DNA of 6,173 bases from NCBI GenBank assembly GCA_027306845.1, contig DAHUYY010000117.1, positions 1-6,173 of the forward strand, in the 5' to 3' direction. This DNA is from Vulcanimicrobiota bacterium (GTDB lineage Bacteria; Vulcanimicrobiota; Vulcanimicrobiia; Vulcanimicrobiales; Vulcanimicrobiaceae). Within the stretch, counting starts at the first letter, position 1. Each line of letters opens with the position of its first letter. Shown here one piece after another: positions 1 to 5,360 of the stretch. The notes beneath the pieces were generated by a model, which saw nothing but the letters and a program-made list of their open reading frames with translations, was not told the origin of the DNA and did not search any database. Both the position numbers and the translations under genes were made by a program.

Positions 1-131
1 CGGCACTGCTGAAAAACATTACCTACGGTTTCTATAAATCGGGACACATGATCTACCTCGCTCCGCGAGCGCTCGCCCGTTATCACGCCGATCTCGAGCG
101 TTGGTATGCCGCAACCCTGGGAGGGCGCTAA
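1..131 (+). CDS. Serine carboxypeptidase, family S10 (C-terminal fragment cut by window edge)
   Basis: The reading frame is open from base 3 to a TAA at 129-131 and encodes the last 42 residues of a protein whose start lies outside the window. The fragment contains YKSGHMIYL, which matches the catalytic-histidine motif (G-H-M) of family S10 carboxypeptidases. It aligns without gaps to the C-terminus of the next gene, with 26 of 42 residues identical by my count (shared ITYGFY, SGHMIYL and LERWY). The two are therefore tandem paralogues. The stop codon is only 2 nt before the next ATG, and the next gene's ribosome binding site lies inside this coding sequence, so the pair is very probably one transcript with coupled translation. 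Catalytic Ser and Asp cannot be checked here. Confidence 0.85.
   Translation, partial: ALLKNITYGFYKSGHMIYLAPRALARYHADLERWYAATLGGR
119..124 (+). promoter_or_regulatory. Ribosome binding site of the second S10 gene
   Basis: GGGAGG lies 9 nt before the ATG at 134 and inside the last codons of the upstream paralogue. It decides the start in favour of 134 over the in-frame TTG at 101 and implies translational coupling. Confidence 0.7.
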
Positions 132-133
132 CC

Positions 134-1678
134 ATGAAAGACGGTACCACGAACGTGCTCCGCGCCGCCGCGGCGATCGCTCTTCGTCTCCCCGGCGCGA
201 TCGCCGCTTCACCCGCAAAACCGGCCGTGACCCCGGCATGGACGCGGGTGCCCGATGCGGTCACCCGGCACAGCATGTTGCTCGACGGTAAGCGCTTATC
301 TTATACGGCGCGCGCGGGAACGATCGTGCTACGAGGCGCCGGGCGCAAGCCGTTGGCGACGATGTTCTATACCGCCTACACCAAGAACGGTGAAAACCCG
401 AACCATCGCGCGATAACTTTTCTCTATAACGGCGGACCGGGCAGTTCGACGATCTGGCTGCGAATGGGCTCGTGGGGCCCGATTCGCGCCGCCATCGCCG
501 CAAACGGCGGCATAACGGCGCCGCCCCCCTATCACCTCGTCAGCAACCCCGATACCCTTCTCGATACCACCGATCTCGTCTTCGTCGACATGCCGGCGAG
601 CGGCTACGGCCGCATCTGGCCCGGCGCCGACGCAAAGAAGGTCTTCGGTTCCGACAACGACGTGAGAATGTTCGCGCAATTCATCGAGCGTTATTTAACC
701 GAGTTCGACCGCTGGAACTCGCCTCGTTTCCTGTATGGGGAATCCTACGGCACTCCCCGGACCGCAATGCTTGTGAACTATCTACAAAATCATGCCGTCT
801 CAATCGATGGCATCGTCTTGCAGTCGTCGATTTTGAACTATAATCTCGCCGCAACCGATATTTACGGTGGAGCAGATACCGACGACTGGCAGTATGTTTT
901 TGATTTTGCCACCGAGGCGGCAACGGCATGGTATTACCACGCCGTACCCGGAGCGAACCCCAACCTCAATGCCTACATGCAGCAGGTAAAACGCTTCGCC
1001 ATGGGCCCCTACCGCGAGGCACTCAATCGCGGTGCGACGCTCGCGCCTGCCGCCTACGCGTCGATGGTTGGCGAACTCTCCCACTATTTGGCGATCCCGG
1101 AATCCTATATCCGCCACTCGAACCTTCGCATCCCGGCGCAACGGTATATCGCGGAATTTCGCCGCTCGCGAGGCAAGACCGAGGGCATCTACGACTCGCG
1201 CTATCAACTCTATACGCTCGATCGAGCCGAGATGCAGCCAAGCCTCGAAGCGAGCGACGCATCGATCGATTCCGCCTTCTACTCGCTCTCGAACGTCTAC
1301 CTTCGCAACGATCTCCACTATCGCACGCCGTTGCGCTATCGGATGGGTGCGTACTCCGCCATTCAAAAGAGCGGACCCTGGAATTTTATGCACGACGGGT
1401 GGCTGCCCCTGAACACCGCTCCGGATCTCGCGCAAGCGATGACCTACAATCCCCATCTGCGCGTATTTTCGGCAAATGGATACTTCGACTCGGTTACCCC
1501 CTGGCTTGCCACGCTCTATACGCTCGAGCACCTACAACTCGCGCCCGCGCTCCAACGACACATAACGTATGGGTTTTATCCGTCGGGGCACATGATCTAT
1601 CTCAACGTGGTCGCGCTCGGTGATTTTCACGCACAGCTCGAACGTTGGTACCGGCGCATTCTCGCCCGCCGACGCTAG
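134..1678 (+). CDS. Serine carboxypeptidase-like protein, peptidase family S10
   Basis: This 514-residue protein is a complete alpha/beta-hydrolase peptidase of family S10, which removes C-terminal residues from peptides, typically at acidic pH outside the cytoplasm. The oxyanion-hole motif NGGPGSS is at residues 99-105. The nucleophile motif GESYG is at 202-206 (Ser204). The acid is probably Asp452 in NGYFDSVTP and the base His486 in SGHMIYL, so the triad looks intact. Residues 1-26 resemble a signal peptide (alanine-rich core, likely cut near AIAA-SPA), but Arg18 interrupts the hydrophobic core, so export is probable rather than certain. I chose the ATG at 134 because GGGAGG at 119-124 sits 9 nt before it; a TTG at 101 in the same frame would overlap the upstream gene by 31 nt and adds no recognisable sequence. 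It is a tandem paralogue of the preceding gene. Its TAG overlaps the stop of the convergent gene. The physiological peptide substrate cannot be read from the sequence. Confidence 0.92.
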   Translation: MKDGTTNVLRAAAAIALRLPGAIAASPAKPAVTPAWTRVPDAVTRHSMLLDGKRLSYTARAGTIVLRGAGRKPLATMFYTAYTKNGENPNHRAITFLYNGGPGSSTIWLRMGSWGPIRAAIAANGGITAPPPYHLVSNPDTLLDTTDLVFVDMPASGYGRIWPGADAKKVFGSDNDVRMFAQFIERYLTEFDRWNSPRFLYGESYGTPRTAMLVNYLQNHAVSIDGIVLQSSILNYNLAATDIYGGADTDDWQYVFDFATEAATAWYYHAVPGANPNLNAYMQQVKRFAMGPYREALNRGATLAPAAYASMVGELSHYLAIPESYIRHSNLRIPAQRYIAEFRRSRGKTEGIYDSRYQLYTLDRAEMQPSLEASDASIDSAFYSLSNVYLRNDLHYRTPLRYRMGAYSAIQKSGPWNFMHDGWLPLNTAPDLAQAMTYNPHLRVFSANGYFDSVTPWLATLYTLEHLQLAPALQRHITYGFYPSGHMIYLNVVALGDFHAQLERWYRRILARRR

Positions 1679-3789
1679 CCCACTGCAGCCGCGACCGATA
1701 CCGCACACGCCTTGAAGCCGGGCTCCTGCGAAATCGGGTCGCGCACGTCGAGGGTCACCTCGTTCACGAGACTTCCCGGGTAGCCCCAGAGCGTGAACAA
1801 CACCCCCTGTGGAACCTCGTCGGTAATACGCGCAACGAGATCGATCGTGCCTCGTCGCGATACGACGCGAACGAGCTCGCCGTCGCGAACGGCGGAGCGT
1901 CGCGCATCGGCGGGATTGATTGAAAGCGTATTTCGCGGCGACCGCGCAACGAGTTGCGGAATGCGTGCAAACGTATAACCGCTCTGCCAAAGGTCATTCT
2001 CTCGACCGGTAACTAACGTCAAAGGATAATCGGCATCGGGCCTTTCGGGCTGAGGGAGGTAATCGAGCGCCCAAATCTGTGCGCGGCCATCCGGCGTCGG
2101 AAACTTCCCGTCACTATAGAGTCGCTCGGTTCCCACGGAGTCCACGGTCGGTACCGGGATTTGAAAACCGTTGGAGCCCGCTGCACGAAGTCGGCTATAG
2201 CTGAGCCCTGCAAACGGCGAACCGACCTTGAGTTCATCGAAGATCTCTTCCGAGGAGGCCCATGAGAACTTGCTCGGCTCGCTCAGACGCTTCCCAAGTT
2301 CGGCCGGTACGTACCAATCCGGCTTGCTCTCCCCCGGTGCCGGTGCAAATGCATCGTAGAACCGCGCGCGACGCTCCGTGTTCGTGGACACGTAGGAACT
2401 CTCTCCCCAAGACGCAGCGGGGAAGATGACGCTCGCGAGTTCGGTCGTTTCATTCGGATAGATATCGGTAACCACTAAAAACTCCAGGTTATCGCGAAAT
2501 ATTTTCCGCGTTCTTCCGGCATTCGGTAAGGTTACTAAGGGTTGAACGCTCGCACAGAGAAGCGCTTTTTGCGTCCCGGCTTCGATCGCGTCGAGCTGTT
2601 CGAAGATCGTTCTGTTTGGGATCGTAACGTGAGCGAGCGCTCCTGCAACGAGCGGGGGATTAACGATCGACCCTTGATGCCCCCCAAGCGGCGAATACGA
2701 ACCGCCGACCCGTCCGATGTTGCCGGTCAGCAACGCGAGGTTGATGAGCGAGCAGATCATATCGGTGCCGTGTGCCTGGTGCTCTAATCCCTTTCCCGAG
2801 AGGAAGAGCGTGCGCTTCGAGCTCCCGATCTCCCTTGCCACCGCTCGAATCGTCGCCGCCGGTACACCGACGATGCGGCTTACGATCTCCGGTGAATAAC
2901 GCTCCAGCACGAGGTTACGATACTCCGCCAACCCATTGGTATGGAGTGCGACGAAGTTCTCATCGTAGAGACGCTCTTGCAAAAGCACGTTTCCGACGGC
3001 GTTATAGAACGCAACGTCACTTCCCGGGCGAATGCGAACGAAGTGGCCGAACTTCGCAGCTTCGCGTGCGGCCTCGGTCTCGCGAACGTCGACGACGATC
3101 AGTTTCGCGCCGTTCTGCGCTCGCGCGACGATACGATCGTAGATAACCGAAAGCGTTGCTGAGGCATTCGCACCTGCGAGAACGATGGTATCGGCGGCCT
3201 CAATATCCGCTAGCGCCCATGGGTGCGATGCGTTGCCCAACGAACGCGAGAGCCCGGCCGATCCGGTAGCCGCGCAGAGGCGACCGTTGAGATCGTAATT
3301 GGTTATTTTCAGCGCCGCGGCCAGCTTCATATACGCATAGGCATTTTCACCGCCGAACCAATCGGCGTGATAGATCCCGATGCTCGATGGGCCGAATCGC
3401 TCCAAGTACGCTTTCAGTTTTTCGCCGACGTGGTCGAGAGCACTCCGCCACGTCGACCGCACCATCCGCGCACCGACCCGCACGAGCGGATAGCGAAGCC
3501 TATCGCGCGTGGGCCCGTTCTTGCGATAGAGCGTCTCGGAGAGAAAGCCGCCGCGCACGGAGTAATCGCCTGCGTTGACTGGGCAATCTGCGTCGGGGAC
3601 CAACTGAACGTAGCGACCATCGGCAAGGCGGACGATCGGCAGGTCGGGAACGCTGGAATCGAAGGCTCGCGCCGTGAGCACGCGATAACCGCAGCCGACG
3701 TTGCAGAATCGGCAACTTGTGGAGCTAGAACGTAGATCGACAACGCCGGGAGCGGCAAATAATCGATCGAGAATCTCCGTGCGCTTCAT
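1675..3789 (-). CDS. Molybdopterin (bis-MGD) oxidoreductase large subunit, arsenite oxidase AioA-like
   Basis: This 704-residue protein belongs to the DMSO reductase superfamily. The N-terminal cluster site is C26-x2-C29-x3-C33, and where the fourth Cys of FDH or Nas enzymes (LCxKG) would fall it has Ser77 in DYSVRGG. That is the arrangement known for the 3Fe-4S cluster of arsenite oxidase AioA. The catalytic molybdopterin body follows (about 95-560), then the dinucleotide-binding C-terminal domain (about 588-700, with TLVTGRENDLWQSGY and VNEVTLDVRDPISQEP). There is no signal peptide; as in AioA, it would be carried through the Tat system by its Rieske partner, whose gene overlaps it by 4 nt (ATGA at 3789-3786). 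A GGGGAA at 3801-3796 may be the ribosome binding site. GGHQ at 369-372 resembles AioA's GGHQEG. However, NGRLC (168-172) puts a Cys at the Mo-ligand position, as in Nas/Nap/FDH enzymes, and the protein is about 120 residues shorter than typical AioA. Family membership is firm; arsenite as substrate is doubtful. Confidence 0.9.
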   Translation of the reverse strand: MKRTEILDRLFAAPGVVDLRSSSTSCRFCNVGCGYRVLTARAFDSSVPDLPIVRLADGRYVQLVPDADCPVNAGDYSVRGGFLSETLYRKNGPTRDRLRYPLVRVGARMVRSTWRSALDHVGEKLKAYLERFGPSSIGIYHADWFGGENAYAYMKLAAALKITNYDLNGRLCAATGSAGLSRSLGNASHPWALADIEAADTIVLAGANASATLSVIYDRIVARAQNGAKLIVVDVRETEAAREAAKFGHFVRIRPGSDVAFYNAVGNVLLQERLYDENFVALHTNGLAEYRNLVLERYSPEIVSRIVGVPAATIRAVAREIGSSKRTLFLSGKGLEHQAHGTDMICSLINLALLTGNIGRVGGSYSPLGGHQGSIVNPPLVAGALAHVTIPNRTIFEQLDAIEAGTQKALLCASVQPLVTLPNAGRTRKIFRDNLEFLVVTDIYPNETTELASVIFPAASWGESSYVSTNTERRARFYDAFAPAPGESKPDWYVPAELGKRLSEPSKFSWASSEEIFDELKVGSPFAGLSYSRLRAAGSNGFQIPVPTVDSVGTERLYSDGKFPTPDGRAQIWALDYLPQPERPDADYPLTLVTGRENDLWQSGYTFARIPQLVARSPRNTLSINPADARRSAVRDGELVRVVSRRGTIDLVARITDEVPQGVLFTLWGYPGSLVNEVTLDVRDPISQEPGFKACAVSVAAAVG

Positions 3790-4286
3790 CGTTCGTTCCC
3801 CGTTCCGTAGATCGTTTGATTCTCTTCGAGACTTTCGGGGCGACCGAAGACCGGCGCAGAGAGGCCGACGGCATAGAGCACATCATCGTGGGAGCTCCGA
3901 ACCGCGATCTCGGGAAGCGAGCGCGGAGCGGGGCCACGTTCGACCTCACCGGAACGAGTTGCGTCGAAAACGCTGCCATGGCAGGGGCACGTAAAGCTCT
4001 CCGTTTCGCGTGCGTAGGCAACCTCACAGCCCATGTGCGTGCAGACAAGGCTATAGGCGACGACATCACCGTTGCCGAGCAGCACCGCTCGCGCCGGCGA
4101 ATTTGCGTCTGGATACGTAAAGGCGATCTCGCCGCGCGCTTTCAGTTCTTCAAGCGTGCCGATTCTGTGCCAAGGCTCCGCCGACGGGGCCGCCTCGGCG
4201 GCGTCAAGTGAAAGAGCGTCGGCCGCAAGACCGCCGGCTATCGCCGTTGCGATCGTCGCGATCGACGCACGCCTGGTCATACTCAT
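3786..4286 (-). CDS. Tat-exported Rieske [2Fe-2S] protein, arsenite oxidase small subunit AioB-like
   Basis: This 166-residue protein begins with a twin-arginine signal (TRRASIA, Arg5-Arg6, then a hydrophobic stretch, cleavage probably after AEA near residue 32). The Rieske motifs are CTHMGC (Cys82, His84, Cys87) and CPCHGSVFD (Cys100, Cys102, His103). The cluster ligands are Cys82, His84, Cys100 and His103. Cys87 and Cys102 would form the disulfide typical of high-potential Rieske proteins, and the following GPAPRSLPEIAV is also characteristic. By analogy with AioB it shuttles electrons from the molybdenum subunit to a periplasmic acceptor such as a c-type cytochrome or cupredoxin (inference; no such gene is in the window). 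AAGGAG at 4301-4296 lies 9 nt before this ATG, which favours it over the second Met two codons in. The gene precedes the large subunit in the same order as aioBA and overlaps it through ATGA. Confidence 0.92.
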   Translation of the reverse strand: MSMTRRASIATIATAIAGGLAADALSLDAAEAAPSAEPWHRIGTLEELKARGEIAFTYPDANSPARAVLLGNGDVVAYSLVCTHMGCEVAYARETESFTCPCHGSVFDATRSGEVERGPAPRSLPEIAVRSSHDDVLYAVGLSAPVFGRPESLEENQTIYGTGNER

Positions 4287-4362
4287 TACTTCGCTCTCCT
4301 TCGTCCGTCAGAGCGTAACGCTCGTCGATGAAGCGAGGGAGAAGGTCTCGTGAACGAGCGCG
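4287..4362 (-). other. Intergenic gap between HxlR stop and Rieske start, with a perfect short palindrome
   Basis: These 76 bp separate two genes of the same orientation. They hold the Rieske ribosome binding site and a 13-bp palindrome, GAGCGTAACGCTC at 4311-4323 (two 6-bp arms around one A), about 25 nt upstream of the Rieske ATG. I see no convincing -35/-10 pair and no hairpin followed by a T-run. A single HxlR-Rieske-Mo transcript is possible, and so is a separate promoter that I cannot recognise. The palindrome could be an operator or a small hairpin. Confidence 0.4.
4296..4301 (-). promoter_or_regulatory. Ribosome binding site of the Rieske gene
   Basis: On the minus strand, AAGGAG ends 9 nt before the ATG at 4286. 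It supports the first of the two nearby Met codons as the start. Confidence 0.7.
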
Positions 4363-4752
4363 CTAGCGCTTGTCGAATGCTTCCTGCGCCGAGCGGACCT
4401 GCGGCATATGGCGCTCCGCCCAGCGTGCGAGCGCACTGAGCGGTTCGTCGAGCGTGCGTCCGAGCGGCGTCAGCGTATATTCGACGCGCGGCGGAATCTC
4501 GGGATAGAGCGTTCTGGTTACGAGACCGTCGCGCTCGAGGTCGCGCAGCGTTTGGGTCAGCATCTTCTGCGAGATTCCCGTGACCGAGCGTCGCAGCTCG
4601 CCGAAGCGAACGGCTCCCTCGGCGCGGCCGAGGATGCCGATGATCAACGTCGTCCACTTATCGGCGATCCGATCGAGCAGCTCGCGCACGGGGCAGTTGC
4701 CTGAGAATGCATCGGGTTCGTTCATAGTTTCCATTTGGTTCCTATATACCAT
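4363..4752 (-). CDS. HxlR-family winged helix-turn-helix transcriptional regulator
   Basis: Read from the first ATG, this is a 129-residue one-domain regulator of normal HxlR length. NCPVRELLDRIADKW (19-33) is the family signature. It is followed by the recognition region GISQKMLTQTLRDLERDGLVTR (59-80, with ISQKMLTQTL as the core) and the wing PPRVEYTLTPLGRTL (87-101). Cys20 is the only cysteine and sits where YodB, CatR and HypR, known HxlR-type sensors of quinones, aldehydes or oxidants, carry their reactive Cys. Three Met codons could start the protein (4752, 4734, 4725). AGGA a few bases before 4734 and TAAGG before 4752 are both plausible ribosome sites, so the true protein may be 6 or 9 residues shorter, which would put the Cys at position 14 or 11. 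It is transcribed away from the YceI-dioxygenase pair, with a 66-bp shared control region, so it probably represses that pair and itself. It may also be cotranscribed with the Rieske-Mo genes downstream. Confidence 0.92.
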   Translation of the reverse strand: MVYRNQMETMNEPDAFSGNCPVRELLDRIADKWTTLIIGILGRAEGAVRFGELRRSVTGISQKMLTQTLRDLERDGLVTRTLYPEIPPRVEYTLTPLGRTLDEPLSALARWAERHMPQVRSAQEAFDKR

Positions 4753-4764
4753 TTCGGTGCCTTA

Positions 4765-4793
4765 TTGATTTTAGGTGCTTGGTATGTGATAGT
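4765..4793 (+). promoter_or_regulatory. Candidate sigma70-type promoter for the YceI-dioxygenase operon
   Basis: TTGATT (4765-4770) and GATAGT (4788-4793) are separated by 17 bp. Each matches 4 of 6 bases of the -35 and -10 consensus. The region is AT-rich against a GC-rich background. The -10 falls inside the TGGTAT/ATACCA inverted repeat, which suits repression. The assignment is by eye only. Confidence 0.4.
4768..4773 (-). promoter_or_regulatory. Candidate -10 element for the HxlR gene
   Basis: On the minus strand this reads TAAAAT, 5 of 6 matches to TATAAT, about 16 nt before the first Met codon of the regulator. A matching -35 is poor (TTACTA around 4795-4790). It overlaps the proposed -35 of the divergent operon, so the two promoters would be face to face. 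Confidence 0.3.
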
Positions 4794-4803
4794 AACTATA
4801 CCA
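4780..4803. promoter_or_regulatory. Candidate HxlR operator (inverted repeat TGGTAT-N12-ATACCA)
   Basis: A 24-bp dyad with perfect 6-bp arms covers the candidate -10 of the YceI operon. Inside it is a second symmetric element, ATAGTAACTAT (4789-4799). A further copy of ATACCA lies at 4746-4751, overlapping the first possible start codon of the regulator. Dimeric winged-helix regulators bind such dyads between divergent genes; that HxlR binds this one is inference. Confidence 0.45.
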
Positions 4804-4804
4804 C

Positions 4805-4812
4805 AAAAGGAG
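4805..4812 (+). promoter_or_regulatory. Strong ribosome binding site of the YceI gene
   Basis: AAAAGGAG is followed by a 6-nt AT-only spacer before the ATG at 4819. It is the strongest Shine-Dalgarno in the window and suggests high translation when the operon is on. Confidence 0.8.
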
Positions 4813-4818
4813 ATTTAA

Positions 4819-5358
4819 ATGAACAGCACCCTGCAAAAATATGCGATCGATCCCAGCCATACATCGGTCGAGTTCCTCGTCCGCCATATGATGCTCGCGA
4901 AGGTCCGCGGCCGCTTCACCGGCGTTACCGGCGCGTTCGCCGTCCCTCAGGATGGGACGCTGCCGACCGAGATCGAGGCGCATATCGATACGACGAGTAT
5001 CGACACCCGCGAAGAGCAACGCGACACGCACCTCAAGTCCGCCGACTTTCTCGATGCGGCGACCTTTCCCACGATCGATTTCGTCAGCACGAAGGCCGAC
5101 GGATCGGACGAACGCTTCACCCTGAACGGCAACCTCACCATCCACGGCGTCACTCGGCCGGTAGCGCTCGACGTTACCTTCGAGGGGCGTGCGACCGACC
5201 CGTGGGGAAACCAGCGCATCGGTTTCATCGCGCATACCACGATTAGCCGGAAAGATTTCGGATTGACGTGGAATCAGGCGCTCGAGACCGGCGGCGTTCT
5301 CGTCGGCGACGACGTGCGCATCGAACTCAACGTTGAGGGGATTCTGCAGGCTTCGTAA
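4819..5358 (+). CDS. YceI-family (polyisoprenoid/lipid-binding) protein
   Basis: This 179-residue protein is a lipocalin-like beta-barrel of the YceI family, whose members bind long polyisoprenoid chains such as quinone side chains or amphiphilic amides. Family features are in order: YAIDPSHTSVEFLVRHMM (8-25), GRFTGVTGAF (31-40), RDTHLKSADFLD (68-79), LTIHGVTRPVALDV (106-119), DFGLTWN (146-152) and VGDDVRIELNVE (162-173). Length is normal for the single-domain form. There is no signal peptide, so it should be cytoplasmic, unlike periplasmic E. coli YceI. The start at 4819 is fixed by the AAAAGGAG 6 nt upstream. It is first in a two-gene operon, with the dioxygenase 2 nt downstream, and is divergent from the HxlR gene. 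Its ligand is unknown. Placement beside a ring-cleavage dioxygenase suggests quinone or aromatic chemistry (inference). Confidence 0.93.
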   Translation: MNSTLQKYAIDPSHTSVEFLVRHMMLAKVRGRFTGVTGAFAVPQDGTLPTEIEAHIDTTSIDTREEQRDTHLKSADFLDAATFPTIDFVSTKADGSDERFTLNGNLTIHGVTRPVALDVTFEGRATDPWGNQRIGFIAHTTISRKDFGLTWNQALETGGVLVGDDVRIELNVEGILQAS

Positions 5359-5360
5359 TC

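Noticed and set aside
101..133. TTG at 101 as an alternative start for the second S10 gene
   Set aside because: It overlaps the upstream coding sequence, adds no recognisable residues and lacks a good ribosome site, whereas GGGAGG is well placed for the ATG at 134.
800..1531. Long open frame antisense to the S10 gene (243 codons)
   Set aside because: It lies wholly inside a gene with an intact catalytic triad, has no recognisable motif and looks like the usual antisense opening in GC-rich coding DNA.
3223..3735. 170-codon plus-strand open frame inside the Mo subunit gene
   Set aside because: It is opposite the conserved cluster-binding region of the Mo protein, its translation resembles no family I know, and it has no promoter or ribosome site that I can see.
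1675..4286. Firm annotation as arsenite oxidase aioBA
   Set aside because: The family resemblance is strong, but the apparent Cys Mo-ligand, the loss of most pocket residues and the short length argue against naming the substrate.
4354..4373. AGCGC-GCTA-GCGCT hairpin at the HxlR stop codon as a terminator
   Set aside because: The stem is only 5 bp before a mismatch and no T-run follows on the minus strand; such small GC repeats are common in this base composition.
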